Made by a program: the position numbers and the translations under genes
Notes under the pieces: generated by a model
Told to the model about the DNA's origin: nothing
Seen by the model: only the letters and a program-made list of their open reading frames with translations
Database searches by the model: none
Origin: Paraburkholderia gardini
GTDB lineage: Bacteria > Pseudomonadota > Gammaproteobacteria > Burkholderiales > Burkholderiaceae
DNA length: 64,000 nt
Assembly (NCBI RefSeq): GCF_907164575.1
Contig: NZ_CAJQYY010000018.1
Location: forward strand, 1-64,000
Direction: 5' to 3'
Part shown: in pieces, positions 26,670-37,108 of the stretch
Layout of the letters: every line of letters begins with the position of its first letter
Numbering within the stretch: position 1 is the stretch's first letter

Positions 26670-27935
26670 ATGACATCATCCAGTGACACGCCCAGCATGG
26701 CGCTCTTCTGCGACTTCGAGAACGTCGCGCTTGGCGTGCGCGACGCGAAATTCGAAAAGTTCGACATCAAGCTCGTGCTCGAACGCCTGCTGCTGAAGGG
26801 CAGCATCGTCGTCAAGAAGGCGTATTGCGACTGGGAACGCTACAAGGGCTTCAAAGCCGCAATGCACGAAGCGAACTTCGAACTGATCGAGATTCCGCAC
26901 GTGCGCCAGTCGGGCAAGAACTCCGCCGATATCCGGCTCGTCGTCGATGCGCTCGATCTCTGCTACACGAAATCGCACGTCAATACGTTCGTCATCATCA
27001 GCGGCGACTCGGATTTTTCACCGCTGGTTTCCAAGCTGCGCGAGAACGCGAAGCAGGTGATCGGCGTCGGCGTGAAGCAGTCGACCTCCGACCTGCTGAT
27101 CGCCAATTGCGACGAATTCATTTTCTACGACGACCTCGCCCGCGAAAGCCTGCGCGCCGCCGCAAAGCGCGTGAAAGAGCCGCAGCCTGCCCCGAAGCGC
27201 TCGCCCGATGAAGAGAAGCGTCGCCGTGACGATCTCGAATCGCGTCGCAGCGAAGCCATCGAAATCGCCGTGCAGACGTTCGATGCGCTCGTGACCGAGC
27301 GGGGCGACAGCGGCAAGGTATGGGCGTCGGCGTTAAAGGATGCGATCAAGCGCCGCAAACCGGACTTCAGCGAGTCTTACTACGGGTTTCGTGCGTTCGG
27401 CAATCTGCTCGAGGAAGCGCAGATGCGTGGTCTGTTCGAAGTCGGCCGCGACGAAAAATCGGGCACGTTCGTGTTTCGCGGCAATGGCGGTGCGGTGCGC
27501 AGCGAGCCGGCGGCGCCGCGTGAAAGCAGATCGAAACGGGGTGCGCGCAGAAAAGGCGCGCAGGAACCCGCCGCGGCTGCGATTGCCGAACTGGAATTGC
27601 CCGTCGCGCAGGATCTGTTCACCGCATCGGAAGTGCATGACGTGCCCGCCGTGACGGAATACGCGACGCAAGACGCAACGCCGGCGGAACCCGCCGCCGC
27701 ACGTCGCAAAGGACGCGGAAGCCGCAAGACGTCTTCGAGGAAAGCCGAAGCAGCCGATGCCGCGGAAGCGCCAGCTTCTACCGCCACCGCAACGGATCAG
27801 CCCTCGCAGGCAACGGAAGCGCAACCGGCACAAACCGCACAACCGGAAGAGCTCGCGCCGAAAGCAGGGAAGACCGCTCGCAAGACTGCACCGCGGGCAC
27901 ATCGTCCGCGCAAGGCTGCCGCGGCGACCGAATAG
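26670..27935 (+). CDS. NYN-domain protein with OST-HTH/LOTUS-type domain
   Basis: 421 residues. Residues 8-170 form a NYN (LabA/DUF88) PIN-like nuclease domain with the expected acids Asp15 (LFCDFENVA), Asp87 (SADIRLVVDAL), Asp113 and Asp115 (SGDSDFSPLV). Residues about 195-275 match the OST-HTH/LOTUS pattern (ALKDAIKRRKPDFSESYYGF, then FGNLLEEAQMRGLFEV), an RNA-binding winged helix. From 280 on is a low-complexity Ala/Pro/Lys tail ending ARKTAPRAHRPRKAAAATE. The combination suggests an RNA-processing or RNA-decay nuclease; no bacterial target is established. ATG at 26670 follows CGGGAGA and starts just before the NYN fold. Confidence 0.92.
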   Translation: MTSSSDTPSMALFCDFENVALGVRDAKFEKFDIKLVLERLLLKGSIVVKKAYCDWERYKGFKAAMHEANFELIEIPHVRQSGKNSADIRLVVDALDLCYTKSHVNTFVIISGDSDFSPLVSKLRENAKQVIGVGVKQSTSDLLIANCDEFIFYDDLARESLRAAAKRVKEPQPAPKRSPDEEKRRRDDLESRRSEAIEIAVQTFDALVTERGDSGKVWASALKDAIKRRKPDFSESYYGFRAFGNLLEEAQMRGLFEVGRDEKSGTFVFRGNGGAVRSEPAAPRESRSKRGARRKGAQEPAAAAIAELELPVAQDLFTASEVHDVPAVTEYATQDATPAEPAAARRKGRGSRKTSSRKAEAADAAEAPASTATATDQPSQATEAQPAQTAQPEELAPKAGKTARKTAPRAHRPRKAAAATE

Positions 27936-27996
27936 AGGGGAAGGGGAAATATTCCCGGTTGAAACACGCGCCGGTGGGTCCGGTGCGTCCTGAAGC

Positions 27997-28027
27997 CTGA
28001 CACCGCTTTAGCGCATCACGGTGTCAG
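27997..28027 (-). terminator. Hairpin overlapping the stop codon of the DUF2242 gene
   Basis: Arms CTGACACCG (27997-28005) and CGGTGTCAG (28019-28027), 13-base loop. No T-run follows on the minus strand, so it may protect the mRNA end more than terminate. Confidence 0.35.
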
Positions 28028-28723
28028 CGACTGCAAAAGCGGTGCGAGGGCATCGCTCGCCGGCGTGGGCGCGACTGCCGGTCCGGCTGTCTGCGCCACT
28101 GCCTGCGCTGCTGCCTGGGCGGCGACGTCGACCGCGGGGTCCGGCGGAATCTCACGGGTGACAACCGCATCCGGCACCACCGGTGACGTACGCACGACCG
28201 TATGCAGATAATGCTCGACGAGCGCGAAGAAGCGGTCGTAGAACTTGCCCGACGGGATCGTCTCACTCGAAATTTTCACCATCGCGTCGCTGTTCGAGCG
28301 GATCGGCAGCGACAGTGAACCGAGGATGCTCAAACCCACACTCGCCGACGTATCGCTCTTCTTCAGCGCAAAGCCATTCTGCACGGCGTTCACATACGCG
28401 ATGCTGGTGTCGCTCGCCTCCTCACCCGGCGTGCACACGACGTGAAACTCCACGACTACGTGCGAATCGCCGCTCGGCTGGAAATTCTTGGTGCCGTCGA
28501 CCGTATCGCCGCGCGTCATGGTCGTCATGTAACCCTGGCTGAGCAGCGCGCGACGCGCCGCTTCACAGGTGTCCGTGCTGCTCGCGTTGAAGTTGCGCGC
28601 GTACGGGCTCACACCCGTATCGAACAGTTCCTGCTGGAATTTCGGCTGCGACGATGTCGAGCAGCCTGCGAGCGCGAGGAGCGCAAGCACGGTGACGGTG
28701 GTTCTGACAAAGACTTCATGCAT
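28016..28723 (-). CDS. DUF2242-family lipoprotein
   Basis: A 235-residue predicted lipoprotein. MHEVFVRTTVTVLALLALAGCSTSS has a clear lipobox (LAGC). The mature part has one alpha/beta-looking domain (TDTCEAARRALLSQGY, FQPSGDSHVVVEFHVVC, AYVNAVQNGFALKKSDTSASVG) followed by an Ala/Pro-rich tail (AAQAAAQAVAQTAGPAVAPTP). The family is found in Burkholderiales and has no known activity. Start at 28723 because the signal peptide begins there; the longer frame upstream contains a second, out-of-place Cys-rich segment. Divergent from the DUF1254 gene across 154 bp. Confidence 0.85.
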   Translation of the reverse strand: MHEVFVRTTVTVLALLALAGCSTSSQPKFQQELFDTGVSPYARNFNASSTDTCEAARRALLSQGYMTTMTRGDTVDGTKNFQPSGDSHVVVEFHVVCTPGEEASDTSIAYVNAVQNGFALKKSDTSASVGLSILGSLSLPIRSNSDAMVKISSETIPSGKFYDRFFALVEHYLHTVVRTSPVVPDAVVTREIPPDPAVDVAAQAAAQAVAQTAGPAVAPTPASDALAPLLQSLTP

Positions 28724-28877
28724 GATCGAAAAAAACCGGAGCGACGCGACGTCGAATGGCATGCATTGTAGAGCGCCTTTTTGGGACACGCACCCGGAAC
28801 AGGCGAGTAATAATAGTGCCAGCAACATGTACCCTTACCACCCCGATCTTTCGGGAATTCATTCGCGTGGAGGTTTC

Positions 28878-30401
28878 GTGAGCAAGAAGATGACAATCAA
28901 ACAAAGTGTTGCCTGGTGCCTCGTCACATTGTGCGCATCGGCGTTCGTGCCGGCAGACGCCGCTTCGACCGCGTTGAAGATGACTACGCCGATTCCGCCC
29001 GAAATCACGACACCCAATACCGTCGACACGCGCATCGGCCAGCTCAAGTACTTCGACGGCATCCCGACGCCCGAAACAGCACAGAAGGTCTATGACAACC
29101 TCGACTTCATGCGTGGCGTCGAAGTGTTCCTGAACGGCATTCCGGGTGCATCGCTGGTTGCGATCCGGACTGGTCTGCGCGAAGCGGGTGCCACGGGCAG
29201 CAAGATCGGCATCTTCGAATCGCTGATGGATTCGAAGTCGCTGTTCCTGACGGCGAATACTGAAACCGTCTACTTCTGGAACTGGATGGATCTGAAGAAC
29301 GGACCGGTGGTTGTCGAAACGCCGCCGAACATCCTCGGTGTCGTCGACGACTTCTGGTTCCGCTATGTCACCGACCTCGGCAACGCAGGCCCGGACAAGG
29401 GCAAAGGCGGCAAGTACCTGTTCGTGCCGCCGGGCTATACCGGCGCGCTGCCGAAGAGCGGCTACATCATCGTGAAGTCGCCGACGTTCGGCAACCTGCT
29501 GTTCGGCCGCGCGTTCATGAAGAACGGCGACCCGAAACCCGGTGTGGCAAGCCTCAAGGCGCATCTGCGTGTCTATCCGCTGTCGCAGGCAGGCTCACCG
29601 CCTGCGACGACGTTCGTCGACATGTCCGGCAAGGTCATGAATACGGTGCATGCCAATACGATCAAGTTCTACGAGGAGATGAACGAGATCGTCCAGGAAG
29701 AACCTGCCGGCGTCTACGGCCCTGACATGACCGGCCTCTTCGCATCGATCGGCATTGTGAAAGGCAAGCCGTTCGCGCCCGATGCACGCATGACGAAGAT
29801 CCTGACCGATGCCGTCGCGGTCGGCAACGCAAGCGCACGCACGATCGACTTCGCCAACCGCGACAAGGCCGTCCTGATCTATCCGGATCGCCACTGGAAC
29901 ACGCCGTTCGTCGGCGGCAGCTACCAATGGCTGAACGACGGCGCACGCAACTTCGACGCGCGAACGATGTTCTTCTACGCCGCGACCGTCGATACGCCCG
30001 CGATGGCGATCGCAATGCCGGGCATCGGCTCGCAGTACGCCGCGGAGAATTACGACGCGGCGGGCAAACCATTCGACGGCGCGAAAGACTACACGCTGCA
30101 CGTTCCGCCCAACGTGCCGGTGAAGGACTTCTGGTCGGTCGTGCTGTACGACCCGCAGACCCGCTCGATGCTGCAGACCGACCAGCAGTTCCCGAGTCTC
30201 TCCAGCGAAAAGGGTCTTGTGAAAAACGCGGACGGCTCGGTCGATCTGTATTTCGGACCGAAAGCGCCGGCGGGCAAGGAAAGCAACTGGATTCAAACCA
30301 TTCCGGGCAAGAGCTGGTTCACGATTTTCCGGCTGTATGGCCCGCTTGCGCCGTGGTTCGACAAGAGCTGGAAACTCGAGGATATCCAGCAGGCGTCGTG
30401 A
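28878..30401 (+). CDS. DUF1254/DUF1214-domain secreted protein
   Basis: 507 residues with a cleavable signal (VAWCLVTLCASAFVPADAA). The DUF1254 half (about 35-190) contains VYDNLDFMRGVEVFLNGIPGASLVAIRTG. The DUF1214 half (about 370-500) contains the conserved YTLHVPPNVPVKDFWSVVLYDPQTRSML and ends KSWFTIFRLYGPLAPWFDKSWKLEDI. Such proteins are periplasmic, widespread in soil proteobacteria, and of unknown activity. The start is GTG at 28878, chosen for the ideal GGAGGTTTC before it; Met-5 is an alternative. A 26-bp palindrome (30465-30490) follows the gene. Confidence 0.9.
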   Translation: MSKKMTIKQSVAWCLVTLCASAFVPADAASTALKMTTPIPPEITTPNTVDTRIGQLKYFDGIPTPETAQKVYDNLDFMRGVEVFLNGIPGASLVAIRTGLREAGATGSKIGIFESLMDSKSLFLTANTETVYFWNWMDLKNGPVVVETPPNILGVVDDFWFRYVTDLGNAGPDKGKGGKYLFVPPGYTGALPKSGYIIVKSPTFGNLLFGRAFMKNGDPKPGVASLKAHLRVYPLSQAGSPPATTFVDMSGKVMNTVHANTIKFYEEMNEIVQEEPAGVYGPDMTGLFASIGIVKGKPFAPDARMTKILTDAVAVGNASARTIDFANRDKAVLIYPDRHWNTPFVGGSYQWLNDGARNFDARTMFFYAATVDTPAMAIAMPGIGSQYAAENYDAAGKPFDGAKDYTLHVPPNVPVKDFWSVVLYDPQTRSMLQTDQQFPSLSSEKGLVKNADGSVDLYFGPKAPAGKESNWIQTIPGKSWFTIFRLYGPLAPWFDKSWKLEDIQQAS

Positions 30402-30573
30402 TGACGCTGCTTCAGACGGCCCGCTGACGCGGCCGTCGCGATCATCCGCCGCGTGCGGAGCGTGAATGGCCGTCGCCAGCGACGGCCATTACGCGCAAGG
30501 CCCCGTTCAGGCGGTACGCCCTGCCGCGCGGCAGGGGTAGCACGGCGCGCCGCGCCGTGGCACGAGGATCGCG

Positions 30574-30801
30574 CTATTCGGAACCCGAAAGCATCGCGAT
30601 ATAAAGAATCGTCGAAACGACGATGATCGCGACACCGACCGCGACTTTCACGTTGTTGAATTCGAGCAGGCCATTCACGGAGACCGCAATGCCTGCGACG
30701 GCGGTCAGGGTGCCGATCGCCGCAAGCAGCACGCGAAGCTTCGTCCAGATAAGCTTGCGACGCTCCGGACCTGCACCTTCTCTCCAGCGGCTGAGTTTCA
30801 T
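30574..30801 (-). CDS. Small two-helix membrane protein
   Basis: A 75-residue protein with a charged N-terminus (MKLSRWREGAGPERRKLIWTK) and two predicted transmembrane helices (LRVLLAAIGTLTAVAGIAVSV and VAVGVAIIVVSTILYIAML). No family recognised. AAGGGCC lies before the ATG at 30801, a weak ribosome-binding site. It stands alone between the DUF1254 gene and the MFS gene. The coding call rests on length, hydropathy and frame position only. Confidence 0.6.
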   Translation of the reverse strand: MKLSRWREGAGPERRKLIWTKLRVLLAAIGTLTAVAGIAVSVNGLLEFNNVKVAVGVAIIVVSTILYIAMLSGSE

Positions 30802-31251
30802 GATTGGCCCTTGCCCGAACCCGGGCTGCAACGAAAACGATGGTTGACGTTGATTGCGTGTCCGCAAACACGTGCAGCGGCATCTCACCCCATTATAAAG
30901 TCGCGCGCCGGTTTGTCAGCATGACTGACTGCCCGGAAACGGGTTCGGGCGGCTTACGTCAAGGCACCTGAACGCGATCGACCGCTTTTATGTCGATGAC
31001 TGGAGCCCGCCGACAACGCGCGGATGCGGTCTTGTCATCTGTTTCAAGACTAGTCGCGGTTGCCAATAACCTTGCCCGCAGGTGCGATTATTTTGAGGCG
31101 TCTGCGAGCGTTTAAATACGATGCTATGGTTTGCTCCGCAAATAGGGGCTATTTCCACGCGCCTCCTGCTTCAGATTAGATATTTCGGACGCGATTAGTC
31201 AGCGTGACCGATCCAGTTCAAATCACTATTTAGTAACCTGCAAACAAAACC
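30802..31251. other. Intergenic region before the MFS exporter gene
   Basis: 450 bp. The right half is AT-richer (TTTAAATACGATGCTATGG near 31110-31128, ATTAGATATTTCGG near 31176), consistent with a regulated promoter. I see no gene, terminator or structured RNA, and no ribosome-binding site just before the MFS start. Confidence 0.35.
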
Positions 31252-32499
31252 ATGTTATTGGAAAAAAATCTGCCGGCTGGCAGTGCTTCGCCGGAGAGCG
31301 GCGATGCATCATCGCTGCGCGCCTGGCTTGCCGTCATCGCCGTGGCCATCGGCGCGTTTGCGTTCGTGACAACCGAGTTCCTGCCGGTGGGACTGTTGCC
31401 ACGCGTTGCAAAAGAGCTGGGTGTCTCGCCTGGAACGGCCGGCCTGATGGTGACCGTCCCCGGCATCATCGCCGCCATTTCCGCGCCGGGGCTGATGCTC
31501 GTGGCTGGAACCATGGACCGTCGGCGTGTGTTCCTGCTGCTGACGACCTTGCTGCTCGCGTCGAACCTGATCTCCGCGTTCGCGCCCAGTTTCCTGATCA
31601 TGCTGCTGGGGCGTGCGTTGCTGGGGGCGTCGCTCGGCGGCTTCTGGACGCTGGCGACAGCAGCCTCCGGACGCCTCGTCGCGCCGCGCGATTCCGCGCG
31701 TGCGATGGCGACGATCCTGACCGGCGTGACGTGCGCAACCGTGATCGGCGTGCCGCTCGGCACATTTATCGCGAGCTTCGCGTCATGGCGGGCTTCGTTC
31801 ATGGCGACGGGCGTACTCGTCGCGATTGCGCTGGTTGCGCAGTTCTTCCTGGTGCCTTCCCTGCCCTCGACGACCGCATTGCGCATGAAAGACCTGGTCG
31901 GCCTGATGCGCCGGCCGCATCCGCGCCGCAGCATGTTGATGGTGGCGCTCGTGTTCGGCGCGCACTTTTCGTCCTACACGTACATCACGCCGTTCCTGCT
32001 GCGTAACGCGAATCTCTCGATGGCGACCATCACGTGGCTGCTGCTCGGCTTCGGGATGATCGGGTTTTTCTCGAACTTCGCGATTTCATCGACGATCGTG
32101 CGCGGTCTGAAGACATCGGTAGCCGCGATGATTTCGCTCCTGATGTTTGCGCTGCTGTCGCTACCTTTGCTGCAACACTCGTCATATGGCGTCGCCGCCG
32201 TCGTGATGGCGTGGGGCATTGCGTTCGGTGCGCTACCGCTCTGTTTCAGCGTCTGGATTCAGCGCGCGACGCCAGATGCACCGGAAGCGGGCTCTGCGTT
32301 GTTCGTCGGCATCATTCAGGTGGCGATCGCGTCCGGTTCGCTGGTTGGCGGTTTGATCGTCGATCACATCGGTATTCGAGCTGACTTCCTTTTCGGCAGC
32401 GGGCTGGCGCTGCTCGGGCTGGCCGCGCTGGCCAGTTTCGGTGCGCGAGAAGAAACGCGCGAAACGGAGGCGGTCGCGTGTCAGGTGAATCCGGATTAG
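31252..32499 (+). CDS. MFS drug/metabolite exporter (DHA1, AraJ/SotB/NepI-like)
   Basis: A 415-residue twelve-helix major facilitator. Helix 1 carries AVIAVAIGAFAFVTTEFLPVGLLP with the TTEFLPVG signature of the sugar-efflux/NepI branch. The motif A-like loop is AGTMDRRRVFLLLTT, and motif C appears as GVTCATVIGVPLGTFIASFASWRASF. Such proteins export sugars, nucleosides or antibiotics; the substrate is not readable. No good ribosome-binding site precedes the ATG at 31252, so the true start may be an internal codon. It converges with glmS. Confidence 0.88.
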   Translation: MLLEKNLPAGSASPESGDASSLRAWLAVIAVAIGAFAFVTTEFLPVGLLPRVAKELGVSPGTAGLMVTVPGIIAAISAPGLMLVAGTMDRRRVFLLLTTLLLASNLISAFAPSFLIMLLGRALLGASLGGFWTLATAASGRLVAPRDSARAMATILTGVTCATVIGVPLGTFIASFASWRASFMATGVLVAIALVAQFFLVPSLPSTTALRMKDLVGLMRRPHPRRSMLMVALVFGAHFSSYTYITPFLLRNANLSMATITWLLLGFGMIGFFSNFAISSTIVRGLKTSVAAMISLLMFALLSLPLLQHSSYGVAAVVMAWGIAFGALPLCFSVWIQRATPDAPEAGSALFVGIIQVAIASGSLVGGLIVDHIGIRADFLFGSGLALLGLAALASFGAREETRETEAVACQVNPD

Positions 32500-32515
32500 C
32501 AGGAAGCGGGAGAAA

Positions 32516-32547
32516 CGCTTTGCAGGGATACGATTGCCTGCAAAGCG
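32516..32547. terminator. Hairpin between the convergent MFS and glmS genes
   Basis: Arms CGCTTTGCAGG and CCTGCAAAGCG around a 10-base loop; no T-run on either strand. It probably marks mRNA ends for one or both genes. Confidence 0.45.
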
Positions 32548-32602
32548 GAATGGCGGATGACGATGTCGGGCGAAGCGGGGCGTATCAGCACACCCCGCCC
32601 GA

Positions 32603-34420
32603 TCACTCAACCGTCACGGATTTAGCAAGGTTACGCGGCTTGTCGACATCCGTGCCCCGCGAGCACGCCGTGTGATACGCGAGCAACTGCAGCGGCACGA
32701 CGTGCAGGATCGGCGACAGCAGCCCATAGTGCTCCGGCATCCGGATCACATGCAGGCCCTCTTCGCTGACGATGCGCGTGTCCGAGTCGGCGAAGACATA
32801 CAGCTCGCCGCCGCGCGCACGCACTTCCTGCATGTTCGACTTCAGCTTCTCAAGCAGCGTATCGTTCGGCGCGACCGTCACGACGGGCATTGCTTCGGTC
32901 ACCAGCGCGAGCGGCCCGTGCTTGAGCTCCCCCGCCGGATACGCTTCCGCGTGGATGTACGAAATTTCCTTGAGCTTCAGCGCGCCTTCCAGTGCGATCG
33001 GGTAATGCAGGCCACGCCCGAGGAACAGCGCGTTTTCCTTGCGCGAGAAATCTTCCGACCACGCGATGATCTGCGGCTCCAGCGCCAGCACACTGTTGAG
33101 TGCTGCCGGCAGATGGCGCAACTGGCGCACGTATTGCGCTTCAAGCGAGGCATCGACATGCCCGCGCAGCTTGCCGAGCGTCGCGGCCAGCACGAACAGC
33201 GCGACGAGCTGCGTCGTGAACGCCTTGGTCGACGCCACGCCAATCTCGCGCCCCGCATGCGTCAAAAACGACAGTTCGGTCAGGCGCACCATCGCGCTCG
33301 TGCCGACGTTGCATATCGAGAGCGTGTGCTTGTGCCCAAGCGACTGCGCGTGCTTGAGCGCGGCGAGCGTATCGGCCGTCTCGCCTGACTGCGAGATCAC
33401 CACCACCAGCGACTTCGGATTCGGCACCGAATCGCGATAGCGGTATTCGCTCGCGATCTCGACCTGCGTCGGAATCTTCGCGATCGATTCGAGCCAGTAT
33501 TTCGCCGTCAGCCCCGAGTAATAGCTCGTGCCGCACGCGAGGATCAGCAGGTTGTCGATCTCGCCGAATGCCGTGGCCGCTGCGTCGCCAAAGAGCGATG
33601 CATCGAACGAATCGGCCTGCGGAATCGTGTCGCCGATCGCGCGCGGCTGCTCGAAAATTTCCTTCTGCATGAAGTGACGATAGGGCCCGAGCTCGACCGC
33701 ACCGCCATACGCCGCGACGGTACGCACTTCGCGCTCCACGTCGTTGCCGTCGCGATCGGCAACGCGCACGCGCTCCAGCGTCAGCTCACAGACGTCGCCT
33801 TCTTCGAGGAAGATGAAATGCTCGGTGCTGCCCGCCAGCGCGAGCGCGTCTGAAGCAAGGAAGTTTTCGCCTTCGCCAAGACCGACGACAAGCGGCGAGC
33901 CCTGACGTGCACCGACCACCGTGTCCGGCTGGTCCTTGTGTTCCACCGCGATCGCATACGCGCCGTGCAGTTGCTGCACGGCCTCGCGCACGGCCGCGAA
34001 CAGGTCGCCGCGATAGAGGCTGTGGATCAGATGCGCGATCACTTCGGTGTCGGTCTGCGAGACGAACTCGTAGCCCTTGCCGCGCAGCATGTCCCGCAGC
34101 GACTCATAGTTCTCGATGATCCCGTTGTGTACGAGCGCCAGCGCATTGCGCGAGAAAATCGGATGCGCGTTGTTCGTGACGGGCGCGCCGTGCGTCGCCC
34201 AGCGCGTGTGCGCGATACCCGTGAAGCCTTCGAGATGCGTCTCGCGCACCTGCTCGTCGAGATCGGCGACGCGCGCCACGCTGCGCGCGCGATGCGGCTC
34301 GCCGCCCGCGAGCACGGCAACGCCGCAGGAATCGTAGCCGCGATATTCGAGGCGCCGCAGTCCTTCGATCAGAACCGGGACGATGTTACGTTGCGCAACC
34401 GCGCCGACAATGCCGCACAT
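32603..34420 (-). CDS. glmS: Glutamine--fructose-6-phosphate aminotransferase (isomerizing)
   Basis: Makes glucosamine-6-phosphate from fructose-6-phosphate and glutamine, the entry to peptidoglycan and LPS amino sugars. 605 residues, as in E. coli (609). The N-terminal glutaminase starts [12 protein letters not shown], with Cys2 as the nucleophile after Met removal, and contains [20 protein letters not shown]. Two SIS isomerase domains follow ([33 protein letters not shown]) with the C-terminal [13 protein letters not shown]. It follows glmU by 58 bp on the same strand, so the two steps towards UDP-GlcNAc are co-transcribed. No glmS ribozyme is visible in the short gap. Confidence 0.98.
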   Translation of the reverse strand: MCGIVGAVAQRNIVPVLIEGLRRLEYRGYDSCGVAVLAGGEPHRARSVARVADLDEQVRETHLEGFTGIAHTRWATHGAPVTNNAHPIFSRNALALVHNGIIENYESLRDMLRGKGYEFVSQTDTEVIAHLIHSLYRGDLFAAVREAVQQLHGAYAIAVEHKDQPDTVVGARQGSPLVVGLGEGENFLASDALALAGSTEHFIFLEEGDVCELTLERVRVADRDGNDVEREVRTVAAYGGAVELGPYRHFMQKEIFEQPRAIGDTIPQADSFDASLFGDAAATAFGEIDNLLILACGTSYYSGLTAKYWLESIAKIPTQVEIASEYRYRDSVPNPKSLVVVISQSGETADTLAALKHAQSLGHKHTLSICNVGTSAMVRLTELSFLTHAGREIGVASTKAFTTQLVALFVLAATLGKLRGHVDASLEAQYVRQLRHLPAALNSVLALEPQIIAWSEDFSRKENALFLGRGLHYPIALEGALKLKEISYIHAEAYPAGELKHGPLALVTEAMPVVTVAPNDTLLEKLKSNMQEVRARGGELYVFADSDTRIVSEEGLHVIRMPEHYGLLSPILHVVPLQLLAYHTACSRGTDVDKPRNLAKSVTVE

Positions 34421-34478
34421 AAATATCAGTTCCTTTGCAGGGGTTGGGTGCCGCGATGGGTAAAAACGCGGCGCGCCG

Positions 34479-35840
34479 TCAGCTTTTCTTCTTGACCGGA
34501 CGAACGTAGCCGGTCTTGCCGACCTGCGTCTTCTCGTTCAGCACGAGGAGATTCTCCTCGACGTCTTTCCATACCGTCGTGCCCGCCGCGATCGTGACGC
34601 CGCGTCCGACGCGCACCGGCGCGACGAGCTGCGTGTCGGAGCCGACGAACACGTCGTCTTCGATGATCGTGCGGGACTTGTTCGCACCGTCGTAATTGCA
34701 CGTGATCGTGCCCGCGCCGATATTCACGCGCGCGCCGATATCGGCGTCGCCGATATACGTGAGGTGATTCGCTTTCGAGCCGTGACCGAGCACCGCGTTC
34801 TTCACTTCGACAAAGTTGCCGACGTGTGATTCGTCCTTCAGCGTCGCGCCCGGGCGCAGCCGCGCGTACGGTCCGAGCATGACGTTCGCGCCGACGTCCG
34901 CACCTTCGATATGCGTGAATGCGTCGACGCGCGTGCCCGCGCCAATCGTCGCGTTACGGATCACGCAGTTCGCCGCGACCGTCACGTTATCGCCCAGCGT
35001 GACGGTGCCTTCGAACACGCAGTTCACGTCGATCGAAACGTCGCGGCCGCATTCCAGCGTGCCGCGCACATCGATACGCGCCGGATCGGCCAGCGTGACG
35101 CCCGCCACGAGCAGCGCTTCGGCCACGTTGCCCTGATGAATGCGTTCGAGCTGTGCAAGTTGCTGCTTGCTGTTGACGCCGAGCGTTTCCCACTCTTCGT
35201 CCGGCTGCGCGGTCACCACGTCGAGACCGCTTTCGATCGCGAGTTCGACCACGTCGGTGAGGTAGTACTCGCCCTGCGCGTTGTCGTTCTTCAGCGATGC
35301 AAGCCAGCGCGTGAGTTGCTGCGTCGGCGTGACGATGATGCCGGTGTTGATTTCCGCGATTTCCAACTGCCCGGGTGTCGCGTCTTTCTGTTCGACGATG
35401 CGCAGCACCCTGCCGTTCGCATCGCGCACGATGCGGCCGTAGCCGGTGGGATCGTCGAGCGTCACGGTGAGCACGCCGTAGCCGCCCTGACCCGCGCGGT
35501 CAGTCAGGCGCTTTAGCGTGCTCGCGCGCGTGAGCGGCACATCGCCGTATAGCACAAGCGTGGGCACGGAAGGATCGAGCAGCGGCAGCGCCTGCTGCAC
35601 GGCATGCCCCGTGCCGAGCTGCTGCTCCTGCACCGCGAACTGCACGTCGGGCGCCGCGACGGCGCTGCGCACGGCCTCCGCGCCATGACCGATCACGACG
35701 ACGAGGCGGGTCGGGTCAAGCGTGCGGGCAGTATCGATGACGTGGGACAGAAGCGGCCGGCCGGCCAGTGGATGCAGTACCTTGGGCAGCGCGGAACGCA
35801 TGCGCTTACCGGTGCCTGCCGCCAAAATGACTATATTCAT
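34479..35840 (-). CDS. glmU: Bifunctional N-acetylglucosamine-1-phosphate uridyltransferase / glucosamine-1-phosphate acetyltransferase
   Basis: Catalyses the last two steps to UDP-GlcNAc. 453 residues. The N-terminal uridyltransferase carries [20 protein letters not shown] (residues 6-25), the nucleotide-binding GxGxRxxxxxxK pattern. The C-terminal left-handed beta-helix (from about 250) shows hexapeptide repeats and ends with the acetyltransferase region [19 protein letters not shown]. First gene of the glmU-glmS unit; its upstream side faces ttcA across about 320 bp. Confidence 0.98.
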   Translation of the reverse strand: MNIVILAAGTGKRMRSALPKVLHPLAGRPLLSHVIDTARTLDPTRLVVVIGHGAEAVRSAVAAPDVQFAVQEQQLGTGHAVQQALPLLDPSVPTLVLYGDVPLTRASTLKRLTDRAGQGGYGVLTVTLDDPTGYGRIVRDANGRVLRIVEQKDATPGQLEIAEINTGIIVTPTQQLTRWLASLKNDNAQGEYYLTDVVELAIESGLDVVTAQPDEEWETLGVNSKQQLAQLERIHQGNVAEALLVAGVTLADPARIDVRGTLECGRDVSIDVNCVFEGTVTLGDNVTVAANCVIRNATIGAGTRVDAFTHIEGADVGANVMLGPYARLRPGATLKDESHVGNFVEVKNAVLGHGSKANHLTYIGDADIGARVNIGAGTITCNYDGANKSRTIIEDDVFVGSDTQLVAPVRVGRGVTIAAGTTVWKDVEENLLVLNEKTQVGKTGYVRPVKKKS

Positions 35841-36163
35841 GGCGCCGACGAGGGATCGAGTTGGAAGCCGTCAATGTTAGCACGCGCATCCCGCTATCGA
35901 AGACGCCCCCTGCCCGGCGCGGCCACCGCCGTTGCGCAAAACCCACCGATGCGACGCACCGGGTGATTTCCCTGGCCGGCCAGGTGAATACCGGCTGGCT
36001 TTCCGCCATTCACGCATTTCCTTCGGCCGGCATGGCGCACGCACGCCAAGTGCTTGATTTGTATTTGGATGTATCATCTGGGGCTCTGCCCGGTACCGCT
36101 TTTCGACGCCTTTTCCCTGCGTCCACGCACCACCGGCAATCTTCACTCTGTTGCGTGCCTGCC
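35841..36163. other. Divergent intergenic region between glmU and ttcA
   Basis: 323 bp. The ttcA frame is open through it back to 35861, but that stretch ([20 protein letters not shown], etc.) is not TtcA-like and is treated as untranslated leader. A GTATTTGGATGTATCAT segment near 36061-36077 is AT-rich and may hold the ttcA promoter. Confidence 0.4.
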
Positions 36164-37108
36164 ATGAAAGCCTCAAACAATTTTTTCCGCCTCGAAACCC
36201 GGTTGCAGTCGCAGGTCGGCAAGGCGATCGCCGACTTCAACATGATCGAGGACGGCGACAAAATCCTGACGTGCATGAGCGGCGGCAAAGACTCGTACAC
36301 GATGCTCTCCGTTCTGCTCGCGCTGCAAAAGCGCGCGCCGATCGACTTCGAGATCATCGCGATGAATCTCGACCAGAAGCATCCCGGCTTTCCCGAGGAA
36401 ATCCTGCCGCGGTATTTCGAGTCGATCGGCGTGAAATACCGGATCGTCGAAGCGGACACGCATTCGATCGTCAAGGAGAAGGTGCCCGAAGGCAAGACCA
36501 CCTGCTCGCTGTGCTCGCGTCTGCGTCGCGGCGTGATTTACCGCACGGCGAAAGAGCTGGGCGCCAACAAGATCGCGCTTGGGCACCATCGCGACGACAT
36601 CGTCGAGACGTTTTTCCTGAACCTGTTCTTTGGTGGAAAGATGAAGGCGATGCCGCCGAAGCTCGCCACCGACGACGGCGCGCACATCGTGATCCGGCCG
36701 CTCGCGTACTGCAAGGAATCGGATATCGCGACGTACGCGCGTGCGATGGAATACCCGATCATTCCGTGCGACCTGTGCGGTTCGCAGGAAAATCTTCAGC
36801 GCAAGAAAGTGAAGGACATGCTGACGCAATGGGAACGCGACACGCCAGGCCGCGTCGACAACGTGTTCCGCGCGCTGTCCGATGTCGTGCCGTCGCATCT
36901 CGCCGACACCAGCCTGTTCGATTTCCGCGCGCTCGCATCGGGTCTCGCGAAGATCGACGAAGCCTCGCTCTTCGGCGATACGTCCTACACGCAGACGGCG
37001 CTCGTGTTCTCGCATTCAAGCGAGAACCGCATCGAGTTCGTGCGTCCCGCGGCGCGCGCCGCTGTCCCTGACGTTAGCGCAGCGGCTGGCAATGCAGCCG
37101 GCGCTTAA
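36164..37108 (+). CDS. ttcA: tRNA 2-thiocytidine(32) synthetase
   Basis: Thiolates cytidine 32 of certain tRNAs using ATP and an iron-sulfur cluster. 314 residues. The PP-loop is SGGKDS (39-44), and the cluster and active-site cysteines sit in [11 protein letters not shown] (Cys114, Cys117) and PCDLCGSQ (Cys202, Cys205). [17 protein letters not shown] is the family's second conserved segment. Start at 36164 because the conserved helix ([18 protein letters not shown]) begins there; GTG at 36155 is possible, and no strong ribosome-binding site is seen. The stop overlaps the folB stop from the opposite strand by 4 bp. Confidence 0.95.
   Translation: MKASNNFFRLETRLQSQVGKAIADFNMIEDGDKILTCMSGGKDSYTMLSVLLALQKRAPIDFEIIAMNLDQKHPGFPEEILPRYFESIGVKYRIVEADTHSIVKEKVPEGKTTCSLCSRLRRGVIYRTAKELGANKIALGHHRDDIVETFFLNLFFGGKMKAMPPKLATDDGAHIVIRPLAYCKESDIATYARAMEYPIIPCDLCGSQENLQRKKVKDMLTQWERDTPGRVDNVFRALSDVVPSHLADTSLFDFRALASGLAKIDEASLFGDTSYTQTALVFSHSSENRIEFVRPAARAAVPDVSAAAGNAAGA

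Noticed and set aside
34421..34478. A glmS ribozyme
   Set aside because: The gap before glmS is only 58 bp, and the ribozyme is known from Gram-positive bacteria; no matching core is seen.
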